Assembly (NCBI RefSeq): GCF_021474685.1 | Contig: NZ_JAKEIT010000021.1 | Coordinates: 1-44,832 of the forward strand | Source: Tetragenococcus halophilus | Lineage (GTDB): Bacteria; Bacillota; Bacilli; Lactobacillales; Enterococcaceae | DNA: 44,832 nt | Direction of reading: 5' to 3' | Part shown: piece by piece, positions 8,706 through 16,131 of the stretch | How positions within the stretch are numbered: the first letter of the stretch is position 1 | Layout of the letters: every line of letters starts with the position of its first letter | Notes under the pieces: model-generated | What the model was told of the DNA's origin: nothing | The model's input: the letters and a program-made list of their open reading frames with translations, nothing else | The model's database searches: none | Position numbers and translations under genes: made by a program

Positions 8706-8748
8706 AAAAGTTGATACATACAACTTTTTGTGAACATTATGGTATAAT
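8706..8748 (+). promoter_or_regulatory. Extended -10 promoter with adjacent inverted repeat, upstream of unknown gene 8953
   Basis: TG-G-TATAAT (8740-8748) is a textbook extended -10. Just upstream, in the place of a -35, lies the inverted repeat AAAAGTTG-7 nt-CAACTTTT (8706-8728). A transcript from here would start near 8755 and have a leader of almost 200 bases before the ATG at 8953. The repeat overlapping the -35 region is a likely regulator site. A second possible -10 (TATAAT near 8832) exists in the leader. Confidence 0.5.
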
Positions 8749-8952
8749 CTTAATGTAAGATACTACTTTTTATAAAGTCAGTCTCTTTATGTAGTAAAAT
8801 TTTGTATTTCTGCTAAATCGCTATAATATACCTTAAAATTGCTCAAGTTTTGATGAATACAAACATTTACATGAGGACCAAATTTAGTTTTTATAGTTAT
8901 ATTTTTGAGGGATTATAATCAACAAAATTAATTAAATAAGGAGGACTGAACT

Positions 8953-9456
8953 ATGGAAGAGTTTAAATTAACGTATAAAATTGGTGACTTGGAATTAAAG
9001 TTAAAGGGCTCTCAGGAGTTTATTGATAAAGAAAAGGAAGATTTTTTACAAAAATTGCCTGAGCTAATCGACCTGCATACAGCTCAACCGATTGATCCTG
9101 ATACGCCCGCTCCTGATGCCGAAATAAAAATCGATGAGAAAATTTCTTCTGAAGAAAAAGAAAATGGATCTGCATATGAATCAATTGTAGAGTTCCTAAA
9201 CGCTCATGACTTCTCTACTCAAAAAGAAACGGTCTTGGGAATGGCATATTTCATTGATTGCGTACAACAAAACCCTCCAGTAATCACAAGAAAGATTAAC
9301 GCATTATACGACGAAGCACGCCAAAAGAAACCTAATACTTCAGATAACTTAAGCAGGCTAGCCAAAAGCGGTGATTTAATGCCTATAAGCGGTAGTAAGA
9401 ATAGTTATAAACTTACCAAACAAGGTATGGATACAGTTGACCAGCGACGTAAATAA
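8953..9456 (+). CDS. Unknown protein with probable C-terminal winged helix
   Basis: 167 residues, not assigned to a named family. The first about 38 residues (KLTYKIGDLELKLKGSQEF, then FIDKEKEDFLQKLPELI) form a short beta-hairpin plus helix, a module I recall at the start of various uncharacterised bacterial and archaeal proteins. An acidic, proline-rich linker follows (about 45-72). The C-terminal 90 residues look like a winged helix: VEFLNAHDFSTQKETVLGMAYFID, then SDNLSRLAKSGDLMPISG and YKLTKQGMDTVDQRRK, a helix-turn-helix followed by a beta wing. A DNA-binding or protein-contact role is plausible but unproven. The ribosome site AAGGAGG is strong, the leader is long and a terminator follows, so the gene is probably expressed alone. 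Confidence 0.8.
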   Translation: MEEFKLTYKIGDLELKLKGSQEFIDKEKEDFLQKLPELIDLHTAQPIDPDTPAPDAEIKIDEKISSEEKENGSAYESIVEFLNAHDFSTQKETVLGMAYFIDCVQQNPPVITRKINALYDEARQKKPNTSDNLSRLAKSGDLMPISGSKNSYKLTKQGMDTVDQRRK

Positions 9457-9464
9457 TAAAAAGT

Positions 9465-9509
9465 CCGAGTACGTTTGAAGCTGTTAAAGACAAACGTGCT
9501 CGGTTTTTT
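9465..9509 (+). terminator. Rho-independent terminator after unknown gene
   Basis: CCGAGTACGTTTG (9465-9477) pairs with CAAACGTGCTCGG (9491-9503) with one G-T pair, followed by six T. The stem is nearly identical to that at 10648-10686. Confidence 0.9.
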
Positions 9510-9577
9510 AACTTTTGTTGATCAATAATTTTAAATATTGTCATTGAATAATTTCCATCCAGTTTATACATATATTT

Positions 9578-10210
9578 TTAGCTTTCTTTTTTAAATAACG
9601 CAAAGGAATATAAAACAGGTAGAATAATAACCATAGCGATAATCGCTATTAATAACCAAATCTGTTGTAAAAATGCATTTAAAATGAACAATAAACCACC
9701 CAGAATATATATCCATCCAGCCATTCGATTCGTACGATTCCAATTTTCTTTACTATTTAATGTCCAAGCAAGTTTGATCCCTACGGTATAATTTTGTTTT
9801 ACCTTGTGTAAATAATTTCCTAAAACTATAAATACAAGACCCACAAGTAAATTAACCAGTAACCCGACATTTAAATTATAACCTAATGCAGTCACATATG
9901 TTGCTAAAAAGACAACAGAGGAAACTAGCGGAATAATCCATAATACAGTTTTAAATATTTTGTCATTAATATTCTTTTTCTTAGGATCATAGCTTGTCAG
10001 TAGAAAAACCACCCATTGGATAAAAAGCATTAAAAAAGGTAGACCCAAAACAGTCATAGCTTTGCTGCTCCATCCATCAGGAGCGTTATTTGCACCAAAA
10101 TGAGTCGCTATTTGATCCGGTAACTCTCCCCACAGTATCAATCCGATAAGCATCGGAAATAAAATAATCAAACTTGTAACAACCATTGTACTTTTGTATT
10201 CACTCTTCAT
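9578..10210 (-). CDS. SdpI-family membrane immunity-like protein
   Basis: 210 residues with about six membrane segments. The N-terminal part has the DUF1648 signature LPDQIATHFGANNAPDGWSS (about residues 30-49). The C-terminal half carries the SdpI motif GIKLAWTLNSKENWNRTNRM (about 149-168), which is highly conserved in the family. In Bacillus subtilis SdpI both protects against the SdpC killing peptide and holds the repressor SdpR at the membrane. Here its start overlaps the end of the ArsR-type gene by 11 bp, so the pair is one transcript. No sdpABC toxin genes are nearby, so it is an orphan immunity/sensor module. Confidence 0.9.
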   Translation of the reverse strand: MKSEYKSTMVVTSLIILFPMLIGLILWGELPDQIATHFGANNAPDGWSSKAMTVLGLPFLMLFIQWVVFLLTSYDPKKKNINDKIFKTVLWIIPLVSSVVFLATYVTALGYNLNVGLLVNLLVGLVFIVLGNYLHKVKQNYTVGIKLAWTLNSKENWNRTNRMAGWIYILGGLLFILNAFLQQIWLLIAIIAMVIILPVLYSFALFKKES

Positions 10211-10478
10211 TCTTTCGACTCCCTTCTAACTCGATCAACCACGACATTAATTCTTCCAAAATAGACGTATTTAGATCATAGTAAATAAAATTTTTTTCCT
10301 TTTCTTCCCAGATAAGACCTGCTTTTTTTAAAATATTCAAATGATAAGAAACAGTAGCAGCTGTCATATCAAAATGGCGGGAAATTTCTCCAGCTGACAA
10401 ACGACCATCTTTTAATATTTGTAGAATTTCTCTTCTCACTGGATCTGAAAGCGCCTTAAAACTAGCTTCAAAACTCAT
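10200..10478 (-). CDS. ArsR/SdpR-family autorepressor
   Basis: 92 residues, a compact winged helix: FKALSDPVRREILQILKDGR at the N-terminus, GEISRHFDMTAATVSYHLN as recognition helix (about 32-50) and IWEEKEKNFIYYDLNTS as wing. There are no metal-binding Cys clusters, so it is of the SdpR rather than the metal-sensing type. It is followed with overlap by the sdpI-like gene, the usual order of the B. subtilis sdpRI operon. A promoter with nested palindromes (10497-10536) lies just upstream, consistent with autorepression. Confidence 0.9.
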   Translation of the reverse strand: MSFEASFKALSDPVRREILQILKDGRLSAGEISRHFDMTAATVSYHLNILKKAGLIWEEKEKNFIYYDLNTSILEELMSWLIELEGSRKNEE

Positions 10479-10496
10479 TTAATTAGCTCCAATCAA

Positions 10497-10561
10497 CTAT
10501 TTAGAAAAACATCTAATTAGATTCTTTTCTAAATAGTAACTTTAAATTATCATTTTGTCAA
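10497..10561 (-). promoter_or_regulatory. sdpRI promoter with nested palindromic operator
   Basis: On the reverse strand TTGACA (10561-10556) and TACTAT (10538-10533) are 17 bp apart, a near-consensus promoter. CTATTTAGAAAA (10497-10508) and TTTTCTAAATAG (10525-10536) are a perfect 12-bp inverted repeat overlapping the -10 and transcript start. Between them is a second exact palindrome, ATCTAATTAGAT (10511-10522). The layout suits binding of one or two repressor dimers, presumably the ArsR-type product. Confidence 0.75.
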
Positions 10562-10595
10562 TTTATTACCTTAAAAAATGATAAAAACATTTTGG

Positions 10596-10632
10596 TCACT
10601 ACGTCTCGCTTTCGCTCGCTGAATCGTAGTGA
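10596..10632. repeat. Short palindromic element with GC-rich centre
   Basis: TCACTACG (10596-10603) and CGTAGTGA (10625-10632) are exact reverse complements. The 21-base centre contains repeated TCGCT/CGCTCGCT. No T-run adjoins it. It is similar in size and design to the element at 4537-4570. Confidence 0.5.
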
Positions 10633-10640
10633 TCCACTGC

Positions 10641-10693
10641 AAAAAAACCGAGTACATTTGCCTTTAACTGACTCAAATGTACTCGGTTTTTTT
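10641..10693. terminator. Bidirectional Rho-independent terminator
   Basis: CCGAGTACATTTG (10648-10660) pairs perfectly with CAAATGTACTCGG (10674-10686). It is flanked by seven A on the left and seven T on the right. It ends the leftward SRPBCC gene. Confidence 0.9.
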
Positions 10694-10705
10694 GTATTTT
10701 TTTAT

Positions 10706-11194
10706 TTAATCATTTCTAGGTTTTAAATCTGCAATCCTCTGGCGATATCGTTTTTTTATTTCTTGAAATTCATCCATATCAAAAGTTGTTTGTTCTCCTA
10801 AAACTACCTGTTTTAAGCGTTTTAACGCCATTGACCATCCTGTAATATCTCGAATACGATAAGAAAAATCTGCTGGCAAAGTCTCATAAAAGTACAATTT
10901 TGTTCCTTCTGTAGTAGAAGTAAGATCAAAACATACGGAACCTACTCCTCCCCATTCGTAAGAAATTTCTTTGTCTTGAACAAATGATAAAATTGGCATA
11001 GTGATCTCTGAATCCGGCAATCGAAATACCATGTGCCCATTCCTCTTCAGTTCACCTACTTCAATTTCTGCAAACCATTCGGATATTTTCTCAGTTTCCG
11101 TCAAATATTGCCAAACAACTTTTTGGTCTGCCGGAATCGTCAGAGAATATTCTACGTGTAATGTATCTCCTTCAAAATAAAAGTAATCTTTCAA
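10706..11194 (-). CDS. SRPBCC (AHSA1/START-like) domain protein
   Basis: 162 residues. The central part follows the AHSA1 pattern: KVVWQYLTETEKISEWFAEI (residues about 24-43), then GHMVFRLPDS, ISYEWGG, and a strand with TKLYFYETLPADF, followed by a C-terminal helix (TGWSMALKRLKQVVLG). Such proteins are small lipid- or ligand-binding cups and often appear as stress proteins beside ArsR regulators. Here an ArsR gene is close but is separated by a terminator, so no operon is implied. Ligand unknown. It is transcribed alone. Confidence 0.8.
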   Translation of the reverse strand: MKDYFYFEGDTLHVEYSLTIPADQKVVWQYLTETEKISEWFAEIEVGELKRNGHMVFRLPDSEITMPILSFVQDKEISYEWGGVGSVCFDLTSTTEGTKLYFYETLPADFSYRIRDITGWSMALKRLKQVVLGEQTTFDMDEFQEIKKRYRQRIADLKPRND

Positions 11195-11298
11195 CTGTAG
11201 ACCTCCCGTTCTTTTTCCTCTATTAATTTGCAGTTATTTTAACAGATAAAACAAGAAAAGCAAGATATTTTAAGATCGATTAAACATCCAAAAAAGCG

Positions 11299-11326
11299 TT
11301 TGCTCTGATTGATTAAAAAGTATAAA
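11299..11326 (+). promoter_or_regulatory. Putative promoter of the ligase gene
   Basis: TTTGCT (11299-11304) and TATAAA (11321-11326) are 16 bp apart, about 38 bases ahead of the ATG, which has an AGGAG ribosome site. Confidence 0.45.
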
Positions 11327-11363
11327 ATACAGTTTATATCAAGCTAAAGAGGAGATAAAAAAG

Positions 11364-12395
11364 ATGGATATCGTGGTACTTGCAGGCGGTTTGAGTTATG
11401 AAAGAGACGTGTCTTTATCTTCGGGCGGAAAAATAGCAACGGCTTTAGAAGAAAAAGGTCATAGCGTTTTACTGTTAGACATTTATTTAGGCATGGATGC
11501 AAATAATTTCGAAGAAGCCTTACAAAAGCAAACAGAAAATAATAAAAACAGAGACTATTCTATTAGTAAAGAAGAACCAGCTTTAGAAAATTTAGCTAAG
11601 TTAAGTCAACAACAAAACGATCTGGTTGGAAATAATGTCATTTCTATTTGTAAAAGCGCTGATTTTTGCTTTTTAGCGTTACACGGCGGTATTGGCGAAA
11701 ATGGAAAACTACAAGCCCTTTTTGATATTTATAATATTAAGTATTCAGGCAGCGATTATAAGAGTAGTTTGTTAGCGATGGATAAAGAAGTTTCCAAAAA
11801 ATTGATGGTAACAAATCATATTCTAACGCCTAATTGGGAAATGATCGATTCATTTTACCAAAGAAAAATTTCTGCTCCTTGCGTAGTAAAGCCGATTGAT
11901 AATGGTTCAAGTATTGGCGTAGAAATGGTAGAAGAAGATACTCATTTAGATGAAGCAGTAAAAACAGCTGCAAAATTTCAAAGTAAAATAATGATTGAAG
12001 AAAAAATTACTGGAAGAGAGTTCTCTGTAGGCATCTTAGGTGGTACTGTTTTACCTGTCATTGAAATCATCCCTAAACACGGTTTTTATAACTATGAAAA
12101 TAAGTATCAAGAAGGTGCAACTACCGAGGTTGTTCCTGCAGAAATTTCTGAGAAATTAACAAAAAAATTGAGTGATCTAGCCCTTCTAGTCCATAATACT
12201 TTAGGGCTGTCCGTTTATTCCAGAATCGATTTTATGGTGACTTCTGATTCTAAGATCTATTGCATTGAAGCTAATAGTTTACCTGGGATGACACCTACCA
12301 GTTTACTGCCACAAGAAGCCGCAGCTCAAGGTATTGATTTTGCTGATTTATGTGAGAAAATCGTCCAATTTTCCTTAGATAAATATAATGTATAA
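11364..12395 (+). CDS. D-alanine--D-alanine ligase family protein (ATP-grasp)
   Basis: 343 residues covering the full fold: GGLSYERDVSLSSG at the N-terminus, LHGGIGENGKLQALFD and the following AMDKEVSK (about residues 110-155), the ATP-grasp strand CVVKPIDNGSSIGVE, and the terminal EANSLPGMTPTSLLPQ. The Tyr in YENKYQEG occupies the position where D-Ala:D-Ala ligases have Tyr and D-lactate ligases have Phe, so a D-Ala-D-Ala product is expected. No vanHX-like partners are nearby. The sequence diverges from the ddl I would expect as the main Enterococcaceae copy, so it may be a second ligase or act on another D-amino acid. It is monocistronic and ends at a strong terminator. Confidence 0.85.
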   Translation: MDIVVLAGGLSYERDVSLSSGGKIATALEEKGHSVLLLDIYLGMDANNFEEALQKQTENNKNRDYSISKEEPALENLAKLSQQQNDLVGNNVISICKSADFCFLALHGGIGENGKLQALFDIYNIKYSGSDYKSSLLAMDKEVSKKLMVTNHILTPNWEMIDSFYQRKISAPCVVKPIDNGSSIGVEMVEEDTHLDEAVKTAAKFQSKIMIEEKITGREFSVGILGGTVLPVIEIIPKHGFYNYENKYQEGATTEVVPAEISEKLTKKLSDLALLVHNTLGLSVYSRIDFMVTSDSKIYCIEANSLPGMTPTSLLPQEAAAQGIDFADLCEKIVQFSLDKYNV

Positions 12396-12413
12396 CTTCT
12401 AAAAACGATAAAT

Positions 12414-12450
12414 AAAACTAGCACTCGATTTCTTGTTGAGTGCTAGTTTT
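12414..12450. terminator. Bidirectional terminator between ligase and esterase genes
   Basis: AAAACTAGCACTC (12414-12426) pairs with GAGTGCTAGTTTT (12438-12450) around an 11-base loop. It lies between two convergent genes. Confidence 0.88.
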
Positions 12451-12498
12451 GTTACTTTATTTTTATAATTTACAGTTCAATTGTGCTTCCTATACGAG

Positions 12499-13449
12499 TT
12501 ACTTATTCTTTTTATTTATCCAATCCGTAGATAGATCCATGGCTGCTCGCGCGGCATTGGTCTGATCTAGTAAATTTACCATAACAAAATCATGGATCGT
12601 TCCTTGAAATCGTACTTGTGTCACTTCTACATTGGCTTCACGTAATTTGCGTGCATAAGCTTCGCCTTCATCACGTAAAACATCCGCTTCTGCCGTTAAA
12701 ATCATAGCGGCAGGTAGATTTTTAAGTTCCTCTTCTGAAGCCCTTAAAGGAGAAGCCGTGATTTCATTTCTCTCTGATTCGTCAGTCGTATATTGATCCC
12801 AAAACCACTGCATCCCTTCTTTAGTTAAGTAATAACCTTCTGCAAATTGCTTATAAGACTCAGTATCAAAATTTGCATCTGTCACCGGATAATACAAAAG
12901 TTGCTGTTTAATCGGGATTCCTTGGCGCTTTTTACTCATAATGGTCATAATAGTCGCCATATTCCCACCAACAGAGTCTCCTGCTACACTCAGTCGATCT
13001 AAATCCATTCCTTTTTCTTTGGCTAAATCTGGTAACTGCTGTAAGACAGCATAGTTTTGTTCAATAGCGGTTGGATATTTTGCTTCAGGAGAACGACTGT
13101 ACTCTGGAAAAACAACAATAGAATTTGTACGTACAGCCAGTTCACGAATTAATTTATCATGCGTAGCCGCACTGCCAAATACCCAGCCAGCACCATGGAT
13201 ATAATAGATGACAGGCAGCACTTCTGTATTACCTTTAGGTCTTAGAAATCGTACGTTGATTTTGCCCCAATCACCTGTATCAATTTTTTGATCTTCTATG
13301 TCAATTTCCAATTTTTTTACGGAAGATTCTTGAACTTGTTCTAATAAGTCACGTCCTTTTTTAGGGGGTAGCTCATAAATACGTGGGTGTTCTGCATTAT
13401 CTTTGCTAAAATCAATGGCAGCTTTTTCCAGAGAAATTCTTTCGGTCAT
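12499..13449 (-). CDS. Alpha/beta hydrolase, hormone-sensitive-lipase-type esterase
   Basis: 316 residues. The oxyanion motif YYIHGAGWVFGS has HGAG at 85-88, the usual HGGG variant of the family. The nucleophile elbow is VAGDSVGGNMA, with Ser159 in GDSVG. The acid is probably in TAEADVLRDEG and the histidine in GTIHDFVM. All three catalytic parts are present and in order. Such enzymes hydrolyse short-chain esters in the cytosol. There is no signal peptide. The start has an AGGAGG ribosome site. The 9-bp inverted repeat at 13473-13496 upstream suggests a dedicated regulator that is not in the neighbourhood. Confidence 0.88.
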   Translation of the reverse strand: MTERISLEKAAIDFSKDNAEHPRIYELPPKKGRDLLEQVQESSVKKLEIDIEDQKIDTGDWGKINVRFLRPKGNTEVLPVIYYIHGAGWVFGSAATHDKLIRELAVRTNSIVVFPEYSRSPEAKYPTAIEQNYAVLQQLPDLAKEKGMDLDRLSVAGDSVGGNMATIMTIMSKKRQGIPIKQQLLYYPVTDANFDTESYKQFAEGYYLTKEGMQWFWDQYTTDESERNEITASPLRASEEELKNLPAAMILTAEADVLRDEGEAYARKLREANVEVTQVRFQGTIHDFVMVNLLDQTNAARAAMDLSTDWINKKNK

Positions 13450-13472
13450 GATAAAATCCTCCTAAAATTTAT

Positions 13473-13496
13473 TTAAAAACGAAAAAGCGTTTTTAA
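13473..13496 (-). promoter_or_regulatory. Inverted repeat upstream of the esterase gene
   Basis: TTAAAAACG (13473-13481) and CGTTTTTAA (13488-13496) are perfect reverse complements with a 6-base spacer, 25-45 bases before the start codon. It is a candidate operator or leader hairpin. It resembles a cre site only loosely. Confidence 0.4.
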
Positions 13497-13646
13497 TAAC
13501 ATAATTTTATCATTCCTTATTATTTTATAACAACATTTTGTTCTCTAAAAAATATTTTTTCATTCAATAAATAACGAAACCATATTTCACTAATATTTTA
13601 TATATACTATTAAAGCCTATGAAGACTGTCACATATTATTTTTTAT

Positions 13647-13690
13647 CAAAAACAAATAAGCTCACATTAGTCTTGTGTAACATGAGCTTA
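13647..13690 (-). terminator. Terminator after exonuclease gene
   Basis: TAAGCTCA (13657-13664) pairs with TGAGCTTA (13683-13690). On the reverse strand it is followed by TTTGTTTTT. It lies about 50 bases beyond the exonuclease stop. The rest of the 293-bp gap to the esterase is AT-rich and featureless. Confidence 0.65.
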
Positions 13691-13742
13691 AAAAAACATT
13701 AAATTATATTTCTCTACTCTTTTGAATAACAGTATAATCAAA

Positions 13743-14570
13743 CTATATATTGATCTCCAAAAATATTGGTGTATGGTCTTGTCTTTTTCCCGAATCAATC
13801 ATCTTTGAAGTCTTCACTTGATCAGCTAGCCGATCGCTAACTAAAAAGTAGTCGATTCTCCAACCAGAATTGTTGATTTTACTTGTTTTAACTCGTTGTC
13901 CCCACCAAGAATAAATTCCTTCGACATCACCATGAAGATATCTGAAAGTATCAGAAAATCCCTTATTTAAAAGTTCAGTAAAACCAGCACGTTCTTCGTC
14001 GGTAAAACCAGCTGAAAAATGATTCCTGTCTGGATGTGCCAAATCGATCTCTTGATGTGCAACATTGTAGTCCCCCGAAGCAATGATTGGTTTTTGTTTA
14101 TCTAAAGTAGTTAAATATTCTCTATATTTTTCGTCCCAAACTTGCCGTTTTTCTAATCGATCTAAATTACCACCAGCATTAGGGGTATAAACCTGTGTAA
14201 CAAAGCAGTTTTCAAACTCCAATGTAATAATACGTCCTTCTTTGTCCATCGTTTCTGGCGCACCAATTTCAGGAAAAGTGACGGTTGGCTGAAGATTATT
14301 TTTGTATAAAAACATCGTTCCAGCGTAAGACTTGCGGGCAGGTTCTTCTGAGCTTCGCCAAGCGATCTCATAACCTGGCAACTCCTCAGCTAAAGCATCT
14401 ATATGTTTTTGCGTAGGGCCTTTGGCAGACAATTTGGTTTCTTGAATGGCGATCACATCTGCATCATACTCAACAATCGTATCTAAGACCTTTCTAGTTA
14501 GTTGCGCCCGATTTGAATCACTAGTTAAAGCAGCATTTAAAGAATCAATATTCCACGAAATTAATTTCAC
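13743..14570 (-). CDS. exoA: Exodeoxyribonuclease III family AP endonuclease
   Basis: 275 residues. Endonuclease/exonuclease/phosphatase fold with all key motifs: KLISWNIDSLNAAL (metal-site Asn), VIAIQETKLSA (catalytic Glu), MFLYKNNLQPTV, QVYTPNAGG, ASGDYNVAHQEIDL (Asp/Asn pair), WRIDYFLVSDRL and the terminal DHTPIFLEI (Asp-His). It cleaves at abasic sites in base-excision repair. The Firmicute members are usually called ExoA, though some are labelled xth. It is transcribed alone, with a terminator downstream. Family firm. Confidence 0.93.
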   Translation of the reverse strand: MKLISWNIDSLNAALTSDSNRAQLTRKVLDTIVEYDADVIAIQETKLSAKGPTQKHIDALAEELPGYEIAWRSSEEPARKSYAGTMFLYKNNLQPTVTFPEIGAPETMDKEGRIITLEFENCFVTQVYTPNAGGNLDRLEKRQVWDEKYREYLTTLDKQKPIIASGDYNVAHQEIDLAHPDRNHFSAGFTDEERAGFTELLNKGFSDTFRYLHGDVEGIYSWWGQRVKTSKINNSGWRIDYFLVSDRLADQVKTSKMIDSGKRQDHTPIFLEINI

Positions 14571-14661
14571 AACTCTTTCTCCTTTATATATATAATTTTA
14601 AATGACATATTTATTTAAATATAACATTAAAGCTATTCAACAATCCATTATATTTATATAG

Positions 14662-15915
14662 CTATTTCTTGCTCTTTTTTGTTTCGACTTTTCTTTTTTC
14701 TACGAGTTCTTCTACCAGCTTATTTTTAGCATTATATATATTATCGTCTCCAAAGTCCGTCATTCCAGTATCTCCCGTATTATATTTTCCGGCTATATCA
14801 CCATAATATTTGTTATACCGTAATTTAAATTTTTGAAAAACATAGCTAACGATTACTCTAAGAATGGCGTAAATCGGTACAGCAAAAATAAGTCCAAATA
14901 AACCTAAAAGATCTCCCATAATCAATAAAATAATAATGATTGTCAGCGGATGAATGTTTAACTGTCTTCCCATAATATTAGGTTCAACAAAATTACCTTC
15001 CACAAATTGAATAACTATCCATACTAAAATTAGTAAAAATACTTCTGTCCATGAAGTAAATAGTGCAACAATCAGTGCCGGAATAAACGTTAAGGTAGGT
15101 CCAATATAAGGAATTAGTGACAGTATCCCTCCAGCAAGACCTAAAATCCCACTATAATCCAATCCTATAATGGTAAAGCCTAAAAATATCATCACACCAT
15201 TGGCTACTGCAATTGCCAGTTGACCTTTGATATATGAACCTACTTGAATGTCGATCTCAGTTGCTATACGTATCAAATCAGCGCGCCATTTGGGCGGTGT
15301 TACTGCTAATACACCATTCGCAAATTTTTCTGCATCTTTTAATAAGAAAAATAAAATAATCGGCGCAATGACAATGGTCATAACTACACTGGTAATTCCT
15401 GTAACAACCGAGGAAAAACGAGTAAGTCCTTCAGAGACATAATTTCCTATGTCAGAGCTAATACTATTCATAAAGCCTTCTACTTGCGAAATAATTTGAT
15501 CAGCTAATTCATTTCCTGAAAAATCATCTATAAAGGCGATGACAGTATGTACCAAATTATCTATAAATATTGGAAATGTTTCTGCTAATGTTGTAATTTG
15601 GTTTTCTAGTAGTGGTATAACAAGCACAATGCCACCCGCTAGCAGTAAAAGCGCACTTGCAAATAGTATCGCTATCCCCCATACCCTTTTGATTTTGTGC
15701 TTTTCCATAAAGTCAATCACTGGATTAAATAGATAATATAGTAACACAGCAATAATTATCGGCATAAGAATATTAGATATAATAACTGCCAACGTACCAA
15801 AAATAAAGTCCAGTTTTGTCATGGTAATAATAAAAATACATAACAATAATCCAACCGTAACGGTATAAAGAAGATTACTTCCACCAAGAAATTTGATCCA
15901 ACGCGTATTTTTCAT
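14662..15915 (-). CDS. AI-2E family transporter (PF01594-type permease)
   Basis: 417 residues with about eight membrane segments. They are arranged as in the family: two or three N-terminal helices, a soluble loop of about residues 100-160 (amphipathic helices with TRFSSVVTG), then helices with the conserved APIILFFLLKDAEKF, LIPYIGPTLTFIPALIVAL, and GNFVEPNIMGRQLNIHPL motifs, the last being the best family signature. The charged C-terminal tail is Lys-rich. Members have been linked to autoinducer-2 export or to Na+/H+ antiport in different species; the substrate here is open. A 17-base motif just upstream of the exonuclease start is shared with the 5' region of the next gene. Confidence 0.88.
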   Translation of the reverse strand: MKNTRWIKFLGGSNLLYTVTVGLLLCIFIITMTKLDFIFGTLAVIISNILMPIIIAVLLYYLFNPVIDFMEKHKIKRVWGIAILFASALLLLAGGIVLVIPLLENQITTLAETFPIFIDNLVHTVIAFIDDFSGNELADQIISQVEGFMNSISSDIGNYVSEGLTRFSSVVTGITSVVMTIVIAPIILFFLLKDAEKFANGVLAVTPPKWRADLIRIATEIDIQVGSYIKGQLAIAVANGVMIFLGFTIIGLDYSGILGLAGGILSLIPYIGPTLTFIPALIVALFTSWTEVFLLILVWIVIQFVEGNFVEPNIMGRQLNIHPLTIIIILLIMGDLLGLFGLIFAVPIYAILRVIVSYVFQKFKLRYNKYYGDIAGKYNTGDTGMTDFGDDNIYNAKNKLVEELVEKRKVETKKSKK

Positions 15916-16030
15916 TCTTTCACCTCTTCTAATTGAGAACCTACATTTTATTTAAAATAGTACATAAAAACAAGGTCTCATAAAACTAATTTTTGTATTT
16001 CTCTCATACATATAAAATTTAAATCACTTA

Positions 16031-16068
16031 TATAATTAAATATAACATTAAAAAGTGTTATATTTAAT
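16031..16068 (+). promoter_or_regulatory. AT-rich 13-bp palindrome over a putative promoter of the DASS gene
   Basis: ATTAAATATAACA (16035-16047) and TGTTATATTTAAT (16056-16068) are perfect reverse complements around 8 bases. A -10-like TATAAT (16031-16036) touches the left arm, so the palindrome would sit on the transcript start. It could be an operator or a leader hairpin. The 17 bases TTAAATATAACATTAAA (16036-16052) recur at 14615-14631. Confidence 0.5.
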
Positions 16069-16131
16069 TCAAAGGCTAAAAAAACGATTTGAAAAATAAA
16101 AACATTTGTAGATAAGAAAGGATGACCTTAG

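Larger units (their letters stand above)
8429..8952. other. 524-bp divergent intergenic region with long leader
   Basis: This region separates selD (leftward) from the unknown protein gene (rightward). It contains the selD promoter candidate, a small stem TTTCG-TAGG-CGAAA near 8504, an imperfect hairpin TTTACT...AGTAAA (8589-8616) and an 8-bp inverted repeat AAAAGTTG/CAACTTTT (8706-8728). It also holds a strong extended -10 (8740-8748). The remainder is AT-rich with no credible ORF and no recognised riboswitch. Confidence 0.5.

Noticed and set aside
13473-13496. CcpA cre site before the esterase gene
   Set aside because: The central CG and A-tract fit, but two conserved outer positions do not. 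It is listed as a generic inverted repeat.
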